Shown: in pieces, positions 16,667-24,995 of the stretch | Numbering within the stretch: the stretch's first letter is position 1 | How the letters are laid out: each line of letters starts with the position of its first letter | Position numbers and translations under genes: made by a program | Source of the DNA: Palsa-504 sp963744575 | Lineage (GTDB): Bacteria > Actinomycetota > Actinomycetes > Streptosporangiales > Streptosporangiaceae | Direction of reading: 5' to 3' | DNA: 64,000 bases | Assembly: GCA_963744575.1 (NCBI GenBank) | Contig: CAVUUF010000023.1 | Location: 110,064-174,063, forward strand | Notes under the pieces: model-generated | Told to the model about the DNA's origin: nothing | The model's database searches: none | The model's input: the letters and a program-made list of their open reading frames with translations, nothing else

Positions 16667-17059
16667 CGAGATTCCCCTCGTCTGGGAACAGGCGAAGGAT
16701 CACCCGCCAGTCCCCGTGACGCCCAGCGGCTGCTGCCAACATGGACGAGGCGACGGGCTGGAGACCACTACGGTCTAAAGATCGTAGACCCGGCCGAGAC
16801 GGGGCACCAGATCGCGGCCGTGGACCTGCACCTCCACGATACGAAGGTAGGCGCCGTGCGCCGGGCTCCGGCCGGCGCACGGCAAAGCGTGTGGAGGGCG
16901 CGGGCTTTACCCGGCGGCCGCGCTCCTGGCTCCCAACGGAGGCCAGCTGGGAGGCGGTCAGGCGAGGTGGTAGCGGCCCAGGCCGCCACGTGATCGATGT
17001 GGTGGTGGCCGCGTCCGCGCCGCTGAGCACGCCACCGCACCAGCGTGTTCGCGCTCGCT
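16667..17059. other. non-coding stretch, no gene recognised
   Basis: Nearly 400 bases between two leftward small genes. Open frames here are Arg/Pro-rich shadow frames on both strands with no recognisable motif, ribosome site or homology. Confidence 0.3.
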
Positions 17060-17293
17060 TTACGCCGGGCCGAGTGTGTTCGAGATGAGGACCTTCGTGG
17101 CGGTGCCGGCACCACCCTGTCGCCGGTCCGCGCAGAGCGGGGTCAGATCGCCGTAGGTCGCCGCCTGGTACGCAACTTCCATCCGGTCTACGTACTCGTC
17201 CATCCTCAGGCGGCCATCCTCCAGCGCGCTGCGCAGCCGGTCCACTACCTGCTGCCGGTCGCGGTCCGAGGCGCGTATCTTCTGCTGATCCAT
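17060..17293 (-). CDS. DUF1707 (SHOCT-like) small protein
   Basis: A 77-residue protein: KIRASDRDRQQVVDRLRSAL, GRLRMDEYVDRMEVAYQAAT and YGDLTPLCADR form the complete DUF1707 helical domain, common in actinomycetes and usually followed by membrane helices. Here the chain ends soon after the domain. The role is unknown. Confidence 0.8.
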   Translation of the reverse strand: MDQQKIRASDRDRQQVVDRLRSALEDGRLRMDEYVDRMEVAYQAATYGDLTPLCADRRQGGAGTATKVLISNTLGPA

Positions 17294-17731
17294 TATCTCG
17301 TCCGCCTCCGCTGACGTCGGGCTACTGACATATCCCCAATCGTTGCGGCGGCAGGACCTCCGCGCATCAGCCGCCGGGTAGAACTGGCCTCATACCAGGG
17401 GTAGAGAAGGGGCGTCACGGTACGGCGCCCGGCGGCGCGCTGGCAGCAGGGAAGACTGGCTGAGCGCGGCTCGCGCCACTGCAGGATTCCGGGCTCGCCG
17501 GCGAGCGCGCTCGCTGATCCGGTCGCACGTGACAGCGCCGCCTGACCGCTGTTGGTGATCGCTGAAGCTGCGGACTAGGGCTGTCCGCAAACCGTTGGGT
17601 GAAGACCACGCTGGCGCCCGGCTTCAGGGCGGCTCGATCCACCGCACCCGCGGGTCCGGGCCCGGCGGTGACCGCGAACGGGCAGGCCAGCAGACGGTGC
17701 CAGCTCGCCTTGATGCCTATCGTCTCGGCGG
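17294..17731. other. debris, no gene recognised
   Basis: About 440 bases between a DUF1707 gene and a membrane-protein remnant. A leftward frame reads VTAGPGPAGAVDRAALKPGA, which might be more debris from the same locus, but no family match can be defended. Confidence 0.25.
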
Positions 17732-17985
17732 TCAGCAACTGCCCGCTCTGTTGGCCGCGACTACGAGCGGTGAAGGCGGCCCGGCAATGCTCGCCCAGTT
17801 CCCGGTGAGCCGACCCAGGCCGCTGCAGTCGAAGACCTGCGTGTACACCGAGTCGTCCGGGCTGCCGTCCACGTAGGGCCGGTCCTGGGACGGGACGAGC
17901 GAAACCGCCGTCATCCAGGACAGGGAGACCACGGCGGTGACCAGCCCGGCCAGCGCGGAAGATCCGCGAGCATGGGCATCGTCGC
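17732..17985 (-). pseudogene. fragment of ArnT/GT39-like membrane glycosyltransferase
   Basis: A leftward open stretch reads SSALAGLVTAVVSLSWMTAV then SLVPSQDRPYVDGSPDDSVY and QVFDCSGLGRL. This combination (one membrane helix, then DRPYVDGSxxNSVxxQVFxYNGLGR) is typical of the periplasmic loop of actinobacterial ArnT/mannosyltransferase-like proteins of about 700 residues. Only some 85 residues remain, without start or flanking helices. Confidence 0.5.
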
Positions 17986-18007
17986 CCCGGCGGGCGTCTG
18001 ACCAGGC

Positions 18008-18295
18008 TCAGGTCCGGGCAGGTGCGGGCCGAGCGATGGTGAGGTACCAGCAGCCGCCCGCGAGATTCAGCGCCCCGGGAACCAGGAAGAAGGCTGCCCA
18101 TCCGTAGACGCCGTACGAGAGGCACACGACGCCCGCGGCGGCCGCGACAGCGCCGCCGGCAATACGCGTGACCCCGAAGACGCGGAGGTGGCGGTACTCC
18201 CATGGGTTGATCAGGCGGTGCAGGCCTGGTCGCGGGGGAGAAAACCACCACCCGCGCAGGCGTTTCGCAGCGGTGTTGTCGTCGGGTGCGTTCAT
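18008..18295 (-). CDS. small two-TM membrane protein
   Basis: A 95-residue protein with a basic start (KRLRGWWFSPPRPGLHRL), the motif INPWEYRHLRVFGVTRIAGG, and two hydrophobic helices ending in a GALNLAGGCWYLTIAR turn. It resembles a small conserved actinobacterial membrane family of unknown function. An AT-rich region with inverted GATATC sites lies 42 bases upstream and probably controls it. Confidence 0.65.
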   Translation of the reverse strand: MNAPDDNTAAKRLRGWWFSPPRPGLHRLINPWEYRHLRVFGVTRIAGGAVAAAAGVVCLSYGVYGWAAFFLVPGALNLAGGCWYLTIARPAPART

Positions 18296-18336
18296 CGTGA
18301 TGCCTCCTGCGGGCTGTGGTACCGGTCACCCGGCCA

Positions 18337-18364
18337 GATATCAATATGATATCACATTAATATC
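18337..18364 (-). promoter_or_regulatory. AT-rich promoter/operator with GATATC dyad
   Basis: GATATCAATATGATATC (18337-18353) is a near-perfect 17-bp dyad, followed by a further TTAATATC half-site (18357-18364). Such AT-rich islands stand out in this DNA. It lies just upstream of the leftward small membrane protein, and the AT-rich steps would also serve as its -10. The binding protein is unknown. Confidence 0.5.
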
Positions 18365-18586
18365 TGCCGTCAATGGCGGCAGTCCTGAAGTGCCGGGGGA
18401 TAGGTGCCGGTCAGGGTGACCTGCCCGGCGCCGATGCGCTCGTCCTCCCGGATCAGGTGCACGCACGCGTTGACTGAGCGGACACTTCGGGTGTGGGGCC
18501 ACGCACAGGACTGGGGGGCCATCGCAGCATACGCAACGGACCCAGTCTCGGCATTGATGCCGGGCCGGGGTGTGCAAGAGTCGGGG

Positions 18587-19684
18587 ATGGCCGGCGAGCG
18601 GCAGGAGAGCAGGTGGGTGATCCGCCCGTCGTTGTGGTTTGACGCCGTGTGCTTGATCCCGCTGCTGGCCGGGTTGCCCTTCTACACCTCGCGCCATGAG
18701 CAAGACGCCCGATGGTGGCAGGAGCGATTCGTGTCGGTCGCCGGGCAAGAAGCCCGTGACGGGGTATCGGTGCTGCGCGATGAGGTCGCGCACCGTGCGG
18801 CCAGGCCATTGCCCGCGTTCCTGGCGCTGTGGACGTCTGCGGCCGCAGGACCGCCGGGCGGGGCCGCGGAGTGCCTGGATGGTCTTGTCGCAGCCGTCGC
18901 GGACCCGGAGCTACTGGTCGCGGCGATGCGGGAAACGTCTCCGCGCTGGAATGAGGCCGACGACCGGCTGTTCCGTTCGGTCCGGCCTGCCCTGCTGGCC
19001 GTGCTGGAAGGCCTGCGGGCAGCGGGCCTGGCGGCCTGGTGGGCCGGGCACGCCGCGGATGACCTCTCCCGGCGCTGCGAGGAGCTGAGCGAGTCATTTG
19101 CTGGCTATGACCTGGTGCCGCTGGTCGAGCAGCACACGGGGGTCTGCTTCGATGCCAGGGCGGTTGAGTTGTGCGTACTGCGCTGGGCGGCGCCGCACGG
19201 CATCCGCGTCACGGGCACCCGCTTCCTCACCGATATCCGCTACGACGCCGACCGGGTTCTCAACATCGCCGTCCACGAACTGCTGCACCCGCCGTGGCCG
19301 AAGGGCCATCCGGTCAAGGGCCGTCTTGACGCGCTCGCCGCCGACCCGTTCCTGGCGGCCCGCTTCGCCGGCCGGGATCCGGCGGCCGGCTACAACACGT
19401 GGGCTAGCTATGCGGAGGAGGACGCGGCCCAGGCGCTCGATCAGTTCCTCAACACCCAGCTGGGCCGCAACACCCGAGGAGACCCGGCGAGCAGGTGGAC
19501 CGCCGCCGATGGCGGCATGCACGTCCTGGCCCTGCTGCTGTACGACACCGTGCGGCGCGGCGGTTTCGATCCTGCGGCCGGCAGCTACGCAGATTTCCTC
19601 GCTCGCGCTCTTTCGGACGCCAGCACCTGGCCCCGCGATCTCGAAGCCCGGTATCTCGAACTGACGGCGACCCGCCATTCCTAG
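18587..19684 (+). CDS. predicted metallopeptidase-like protein with HELLH motif
   Basis: A 365-residue protein from ATG 18587 (an in-frame upstream extension from 18404 is not conserved in character). The N-terminal part has RPSLWFDAVCLIPLLAGLPF; the middle has RVLNIAVHELLHPPWPKGHP, a HExxH zinc-binding signature in a helix context, and a downstream Glu-rich helix (ASYAEEDAAQALDQFL) could supply the third ligand. This suggests a gluzincin-like hydrolase, but no named family can be assigned. No signal peptide. Intact frame, monocistronic. Confidence 0.6.
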   Translation: MAGERQESRWVIRPSLWFDAVCLIPLLAGLPFYTSRHEQDARWWQERFVSVAGQEARDGVSVLRDEVAHRAARPLPAFLALWTSAAAGPPGGAAECLDGLVAAVADPELLVAAMRETSPRWNEADDRLFRSVRPALLAVLEGLRAAGLAAWWAGHAADDLSRRCEELSESFAGYDLVPLVEQHTGVCFDARAVELCVLRWAAPHGIRVTGTRFLTDIRYDADRVLNIAVHELLHPPWPKGHPVKGRLDALAADPFLAARFAGRDPAAGYNTWASYAEEDAAQALDQFLNTQLGRNTRGDPASRWTAADGGMHVLALLLYDTVRRGGFDPAAGSYADFLARALSDASTWPRDLEARYLELTATRHS

Positions 19685-20017
19685 TCCTCGCGAAGCCGTT
19701 TATCCCCGCGTCCTTAAACTAGCCCGAGGATCCCGCTCGATGACCAGCTGCTCAGCGGGCACGCGCAGATCTCGCTGTGCACGGCGCCGTTGACCTCCGC
19801 GCACCGTCCGCTGGCCGGTAGCGGCGCGGGGCCTGCCGGCAGCTCGGCCACCGGCTTGGAGACCTGGAAGGGGAGGTGGTGATGGGCGCACGACCCCCGA
19901 GCGGCATCACGCCTTGGCCGGGTTGGTGTCTGCGGCGTAGAGTAGGGATACGGATCTCGAGAAATTGAGCCGTTGGGTCCAGACCCCGCCCCGGCTAGCG
20001 TGGCAGAGGGCGGAGCC
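19685..20017. other. intergenic, no gene recognised
   Basis: About 330 bases between two rightward genes. A leftward frame (HHLPFQVSKPVAELPAGPAP) is open but has no ribosome site or recognisable family. The leader of the STAS gene begins near 19975. Confidence 0.3.
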
Positions 20018-20410
20018 ATGCCGGGTGTAGAGCTGAGTACCAGCGCATGTGATGGTCATGTTGTCGTGGCCCTGCGCGGGGACCTGGACGTTACCGGCGC
20101 GGCGCCCGCTGAGGCGGCGATTGCGGCCCTGGTGGTACCGGGCCGCTGCCTGATCATCGACATGTCGGCGCTGCGGGTGCAGTGGCTAGCCTCGAGCGCC
20201 GGCGGCGATGTGGTGCTGGCCGCGCCGCAGCGGCATGTGCTGCGGCTTCTGGGCCTGACCGGCAGGGATCACCCGTTCCTGGTTCAGGCCAGCGTGCGGG
20301 CGGCCGTGGCGGGCCTGCCCGGTCGCGGGGCACGGTACGGTGGGCGGCCGCTCGTGGTGAGCACTGCATGCTCTGGGAGGGCAGCGCCATCGCGTACTGG
20401 TACCAGGTGA
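20018..20410 (+). pseudogene. STAS-domain protein with internal deletion
   Basis: A 130-residue STAS (anti-sigma-factor antagonist, SpoIIAA-like) protein. ATG 20018 follows GGGCGGAG. Strands ACDGHVVVALRGDLDVTGA and CLIIDMSAL are normal, as is AGGDVVLAAPQRHVLRLLGL. Between them, where the family has a DFxDSSGLGALL helix with the phosphorylated Ser, the sequence jumps straight from DMSAL to RVQWLASS. About a dozen residues are missing in frame, so phosphorylation-dependent switching cannot work as usual. It may still bind a partner, but is more likely a decaying gene. Confidence 0.7.
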
Positions 20411-20495
20411 TCACAGCCGGGGCAGCGGCGGCCCGCGCGGGTTCCATGCCAACTCGGCACCAGCCGCACGCTAGCACTCATGAACAGGAGGCGTG

Positions 20496-20717
20496 ATGCT
20501 GCAATCCCGCCGGTACAGCCGCGCCGGTAATGAACTGCCGGCCACGCTGCGGCGCTCCTGCCAGGAGGCGCAAGACACGTTCACCAGGGCGCACGACCGC
20601 GCGGTGCAGGTCTACGGCGAGACAGATCACGCCGACAGGGCCGCATTCACGGCTCTGAAGGAAAAATTCGAGAAACGTGGCGATCACTGGATCGCCAAGC
20701 GGGATCCCGCAGACTGA
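20496..20717 (+). CDS. chaB: ChaB-family protein
   Basis: A 73-residue ChaB domain protein: NELPATLRRSCQEAQDTFTR, HDRAVQVYGE and AAFTALKEKFEKRGDHWIAK cover the whole domain. ChaB was first linked to the ChaA cation antiporter, but the actinobacterial proteins have no proven role. AGGAGG (20486-20491) gives ATG 20496 as the best start. It follows the STAS gene on the same strand. Confidence 0.85.
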   Translation: MLQSRRYSRAGNELPATLRRSCQEAQDTFTRAHDRAVQVYGETDHADRAAFTALKEKFEKRGDHWIAKRDPAD

Positions 20718-20763
20718 CACAGACCGCTCTGCCGGGCCGGCCGGGCCGGGAATCGGCTGGTTT

Positions 20764-20894
20764 AGCCGCCAGGAGCAGCGCCTGGATGTGCTGGCGAACA
20801 ACGCCGGGCGGGAGCCGATGATGACGCCACCCGGCGGGAACTGTGGGACCACGTGGCCGCGCTGGCCAGGCGGTCGCAGGCCAGGCCCGTGTAA
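20764..20894 (+). pseudogene. SDR dehydrogenase remnant (NNAG piece joined to C-terminal tail)
   Basis: RQEQRLDVLANNAG is the NNAG region of a short-chain dehydrogenase. A frame change follows, then DDATRRELWDHVAALARRSQ ending at TAA 20894, which fits the C-terminal helix of retinol-dehydrogenase-like SDRs. The Rossmann start and the catalytic YxxxK part are gone. It is a large internal deletion with a frameshift. Confidence 0.5.
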
Positions 20895-20986
20895 TGATCT
20901 TCCGGCACCTCGTCCTGGCCGGCGGGTTCGGCGCTGGTCATGACGGTGAAGTAGCGGGGAAGGGCGTCATGCAGTTTCTCGATCAT
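20895..20986 (-). pseudogene. 5' end of an unidentified leftward gene
   Basis: ATG 20986 has an AAGAGGAAG ribosome site and starts MIEKLHDALPRYFTVMTSAE, then GQDEVPEDHY. After about 20895 the frame only reads antisense to the SDR remnant. It seems to be the start of a small protein cut by the same junction. Family unknown. Confidence 0.35.
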
Positions 20987-21125
20987 GCTTCCTCTTGTTG
21001 CTGGCTCGCCGCCGTCGCCTGGCGGCACAATGGGGATTGGGCTGTGGTGGCTGTCCAGCGGCACTACCCTTGAACCTTCTTTGCAGCTAAATCTCGGCAT
21101 TTTGAAGAGAAGAGGCACGGCTGCC

Positions 21126-21920
21126 GTGACCGAGTCGCAGGACGGCCTGTCCATCGGCGAGCTAGCCCGGCGTACCGAGGTGCCCGCGGCGACCCTGCGC
21201 AGCTGGGAGGACAGGTACGGCTTCCCGCGGCCGCACCGCCTGGCCGGCGGCCACCGCCGCTACGACCAGGCAGATATCGGCCTCATCGAGGCGGTCGTAC
21301 GGCTGCGGGCCGCCGGGATGAGCCTGCACGCCGCCATCGGCCAGGCCACCTCGGCGGCGGGTCAGCCCGAGCCTTCCGTCTTCGCCGGCCTGCGCCGCCG
21401 TCACCCCGGACTCATCCCCCAGGTCCTGCGCAAGGCCACGCTGCTGGCCCTGACCCGCGCCATCGAGGACGAGTGCTGCGCCCGGGCCGAACGGCCCGCT
21501 CTGTTCGCCGCCTTCCAGCAGCGGCGCTTCTTCCTCCCGTCGCAGCGACGCTGGAACGAGCTGGCCCGGACGGCCCGTGTCGTGGCCGTCTTCGCCGACT
21601 TCGGCGAGCCGGCCGTAGCGGGCGGGCCGCCGCCGGGACCGGTGCCGGTCAGGGTGCCGCTGCCCGCGGACGCGCCCGCGCGCCGCGAATGGGCCCTGGT
21701 GTGCGACTCCCGGGACTACCCGGCCTGCGTGACCGGCTGGGAATTCCCCGGGCAGCCGCAGGCCGCCGACGCGAGCCGCCGCTTCGAGGTGATATGGAGC
21801 GTCGACCCGCAGGTCGTCAGGGACGCCGCCGCCATCTGCGCGCAGCTGGCGCGCTCGGCGCACCCCGGCCTCGGCCCCCTGCTCGACACCCTGCCGTCCG
21901 AACCACCCGCACCCGCCTCC
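21126..21920 (+). pseudogene. MerR-family regulator with DICT sensor domain, 3' truncated
   Basis: From GTG 21126 the product has a MerR helix-turn-helix (GLSIGELARRTEVPAATLRS, SWEDRYGFPRPHRLAGGHRR) and a DICT-type sensor domain (DECCARAERPALFAAFQQRR, WNELARTARVVAVFADFGE). It runs normally to DTLPSEPPAPASAD near 21917, then continues antisense through a methyltransferase gene to a chance stop at 22445. The true C terminus is therefore lost. DNA binding and most of the sensor may survive. The junction also truncates the convergent methyltransferase. Confidence 0.75.
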
Positions 21921-22453
21921 GCCGACGTCCACGATCATCTTGGTGCCATCCAGCGGCAACGACGCTATCGCGGCGGTCTTGAACCCGCTGGTCAGGTTGG
22001 CCATCGCGGCGGTGTACCGGCCGGCCTGCTCCGTGTGGTCCGACAGCCAGCTGAAGAACGGCTTGCCGTAGTAGTGTTCGGCGGCGGGCTGGCCGGTGCG
22101 GATGGTGTGCAGGAGGTCGCCGAACGGCGCGTAGTGCGTTTCCATAAACATAATGGCCACGTCGCGCATCGCGCCGGGCTGGCCGGTGGTCAGCGTCTGC
22201 CCGAGCGGGGTCAGGGCGAAGACGCCGGGCTCGGGTTCGGTGAACACGCCGACGCTGGCCAGCGTGCGGAGCAGTCGGTGCAGCGACGGCGCGTGCGCGC
22301 CGGCATGTTCGGCAAGTACATCCGCCGGTGCCGGGCCTGCCGCGAGCTGATCGGCGACCCCCAGCACCGCGGCGGCATACAGTGCTTGGAGATCCGGAAC
22401 CCGCCCAGCAGCAGGATCATTTGCGCGGGCGGCGGAGATTCGTGAGCGTGCAT
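21915..22453 (-). pseudogene. O-methyltransferase, frameshifted and 3' truncated
   Basis: ATG 22453 starts MHAHESPPPAQMILLLGGF, then ISK. The frame is lost near 22385, where AAGCACTG replaces the expected AAGGCACTG, and resumes as ALYAAAVLGVADQL, the dimerisation domain of a class I O-methyltransferase. It continues with TGQPAAEHYYGKPFFSWLSD to KMIVDVGGG, the SAM-binding motif I, and stops there at about 21915. The SAM-binding and catalytic half is gone. The one-base loss is a contraction of GG. Confidence 0.75.
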
Positions 22454-22835
22454 GGCTGTCCCTTCGATGGTTGCCTTAATACCGAATGGCTTTCTGGCTG
22501 GCCGCGTTTGGCGCTGTTTACAGTGAGGGATTCGATTGATGCGTTGAACCAGTGGCCGACTGGGCACCTGATCATCGCGCATTCGGGTGGCCCGTCGGTA
22601 GAGCGCATCGTGGAGGACGGCCGCCGTGGCCGCCTTGGCGCGCATTTTTGGGCTCCGGGGACCTGACCGGGCGCGGCAGCCCCGTGCTGCGCGGAGCGAT
22701 CATTGCCGCCCTGAGCGCGGCCCTGGGCATCGCCGCCGGAGGCTGAGGATTCACCCGGCCGGGTGACGCCGGCTCACCCTGGCGAGCGTGAAGCTCGCTG
22801 CTATCTGAAGCCAAGCCAATCGGGAGGAGGACAAC
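22454..22835. other. intergenic debris and leader of the next gene
   Basis: About 380 bases. A short rightward stretch (VLRGAIIAALSAALGIAAGG, stop at 22746) looks like the end of a lost membrane protein. The right edge holds the strong ribosome site GGGAGGAGG (22822-22830) for the aldo/keto reductase remnant. No complete gene. Confidence 0.3.
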
Positions 22836-23216
22836 ATGCAGACAATGAAATTGGGAGCTACCGGCCTGGAGGTGACCCCGCTGGCGTGCGGCACCTGGCA
22901 GTTCGGCCCCAGTGACTGACGGGCGCACAGCCCCGTCTTCACCGGGGCATGGTTCGCCCGCAACCTGCAGGTCGTCACAACGGTGCGCGGCGTCGCCGCC
23001 GACCGCGGCGCCACCATCGCCCAGCTGGCCGTGGCCTGGGTGCTGGCCTACCCGGCCGTCCAGGTCGCCATCGTCGGCGCCCGCACCCCGTCCCACCTGG
23101 CCGAAATCCTAGGCGCCCTCGACTTGACCCTCAGCCAGGCAGACCTGGGCGACATTGACCAGATCATGGCCGCCGCCGGGCCGGCCGGCGGCCCCACCCC
23201 GGAAGGAATGTCATGA
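22836..23216 (+). pseudogene. aldo/keto reductase with central deletion and in-frame stop
   Basis: ATG 22836 has a GGGAGGAGG site and begins MQTMKLGATGLEVTPLACGT, the first strand of an aldo/keto reductase. After GPSD comes TGA (22917-22919). The same frame then continues HSPVFTGAWFARNLQVV and GATIAQLAVAWVLAYPAVQV, the C-terminal helices of the family, to TGA 23216. Roughly 200 residues, including the catalytic Tyr/Lys/His, are missing. Both ends are well preserved, indicating one recent deletion that created the stop. Confidence 0.75.
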
Positions 23217-23874
23217 CCGTCCAGCTCGCCGCACAACAGATCACACCGGGCCGCCCCGGTCACAGCCGGCGGGCAGCCATCCAGGTGGTCGCGTTTCTCG
23301 GCACCGGCCGGATGGGCGCCCCGATGGCCGCCACCCTGGCCCGCGCCGGCTTCGCCGTCCGGGCTTGGGACCGCACTGCCAGCCAGGCTGCCGCCCTCAT
23401 CGAACAGGGCGCGACCGTGGCGGCCAGCCCGGCCGAAGCCATCCAGGGCGCCGGGATCCTCATCACCATGCTGGCCGACGGGCCCGCCACTGACCAGGCG
23501 CTGGGCGGGCCTGACGGGAGGCTGGACATCACCCCGGGCCTGATCTGGATCCAGATGGCCACCGTCGGGATGGAGTGGACGCAGCGGTTCGTCAACACTG
23601 CCACCCGGTACCAGCTGAGCTTCTTCGACGCCCCGGTCTCCGGCAGCCAGGGACCGGCCCAAGCCGGCCAGCTGACCATCTTGGCCAGCGGCCCTGAATG
23701 GCTGCGGGAAAACGTCGACCCGGTGTTCGCCGCGCTCGGCCGTGCCACCACCTGGCTGGGGCCGGCCGGCAACGGCACCCGGGCCAAGCTGGTCCTGAAC
23801 AACTGGCTCGGCGCGCCGCCGCCAGCGGGCACGCCGACGATGACCTGGCCGCCATCTACACCACATCCTGACCG
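23213..23874 (+). pseudogene. 3-hydroxyisobutyrate-dehydrogenase-like gene, C-terminal domain deleted
   Basis: ATG 23213 overlaps the preceding stop (ATGA). The NAD-binding Rossmann domain is complete: VAFLGTGRMGAPMAATLARA, then DAPVSGSQGPAQAGQLTILA with the family substrate loop. It ends at NGTRAKLVLNNWL near 23815, just before the catalytic C-terminal helical domain. In another frame the last residues HADDDLAAIYTTS with a stop at 23874 still match the family C terminus. The long hydroxyacid-binding domain between is gone; read straight on, the frame ends at 23950. Confidence 0.7.
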
Positions 23875-23961
23875 GCCGGGCACCACGGACATCATCGGCG
23901 ATGTCCGGTACACGGCCGGCCAGAATGCGATTGCCGGACGGGGCGGCTAGGGTGTGGAGCT

Positions 23962-24450
23962 ATGCCGGATGATAAAGCCGACCTCAGTTCTCCCGGCGCT
24001 GCTGCGTCGCCTGTCGGCCCGGGAGTAGGTGCCAGGCGTGTGATGGACTCGTTGAGTGAGGCCGAGTCCATGGAACTGCTCGCCGGCGGGGGACTCGGGC
24101 GCCTGGTCTACAACAGCCGGTACGGGCCCACGGCGCTGCCGGTCACGTACAGGATCGACGGGGGGTCGATCGTCCTGGGCACGTGGGACCCCGTCCTGTT
24201 CGACGAGGACCTGCGGACCGGTATCGCACATGCCGAGTACCAGGTCGCGGTGGAGGCGGACCAGATCGATGTGGAGGCGCGTGAGGGGTGGTTCGTGCTG
24301 GTCCGGGGGGCGGCGCATCATCTGGATACCGAGGCTGAGCGCGCGCCGTTCGTCGACTCCGGGCTCGAGCCGTGGGTCGAGGGGGTACCTGCGCATTTCA
24401 TCCGGGTGAATCCCGCCAGCATCTGGGGCAACCGCACCCGCCAGGCATGA
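23962..24450 (+). CDS. pyridoxamine 5'-phosphate oxidase-family flavoprotein
   Basis: A 162-residue split-barrel protein. After a disordered N terminus comes MDSLSEAESMELLAGGGLGR, then RYGPTALPVTYRIDGGSIVL and a WFVLVRGAAHHLD strand. Members bind FMN or F420 and reduce quinones, heme products or other small molecules; this type is common in multiple copies in mycobacteria and relatives. It is intact and immediately follows the hydroxyacid dehydrogenase remnant. Confidence 0.8.
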   Translation: MPDDKADLSSPGAAASPVGPGVGARRVMDSLSEAESMELLAGGGLGRLVYNSRYGPTALPVTYRIDGGSIVLGTWDPVLFDEDLRTGIAHAEYQVAVEADQIDVEAREGWFVLVRGAAHHLDTEAERAPFVDSGLEPWVEGVPAHFIRVNPASIWGNRTRQA

Positions 24451-24664
24451 TGCCATCGCCGGCATGACTTCCCCGGGAACACGGCGCGAAGAGTCGGCTG
24501 TCCACTTAGCCGTCTCATCTGGGGTGATGGCCGCGCGGCGTGAAAATGGGCATACCTACAGCCCCGAGACCCTTTACGAGGGCCGTGGCGCGGGTGGGGA
24601 CACGGCGGGTCTTTGTTAGCCAGAAGGTCGCTACCTGCGATTATGCCGGATGCGCGCCTGGCTG

Positions 24665-24955
24665 GGGAGCCCTGTTTACGGGTCAGGTCGCACACGCTCT
24701 CGATCCACTCGGTGGCGAGCAGCACCTGATCGTAGACTTCCTGGTAGTAGGCCATCAGGTCATCCCCCACGACGTGAAGGTCATGACGCATCAGGTCGCC
24801 GACTATCTCGCTCGTGGGGATCACGATCCGGCGCAACAGCACCAGGCTCTTGCGCAGCTGGAACCTGCGTGGCTGGACCTGAAGGCCGCGCGGAACATCG
24901 TCGAACAGCCGGTCCTCCAGCTCCTCCATGCGGTCCGCAACCCGCCACAATGACA
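24665..24955 (-). pseudogene. CorA-type magnesium transporter fragment
   Basis: Leftward frame: RVADRMEELEDRLFDDVPRG, LRKSLVLLRRIVIPTSEIVG and AYYQEVYDQVLLATEWIESV, the long stalk helix of CorA channels, ending near DLTRKQG. The N-terminal cytoplasmic domain and the two membrane helices with the GMN motif are missing. No start codon precedes it; on the right it abuts the larE leader. Confidence 0.65.
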
Positions 24956-24995
24956 GTATGGTAAGTCGCGGCGAGCGGCAGTTGAGGTGACCGAT

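Noticed and set aside
22917..22919. TGA in the aldo/keto reductase as selenocysteine
   Set aside because: It lies exactly at a deletion junction and is not at a family Cys; no selenocysteine hairpin was noticed.
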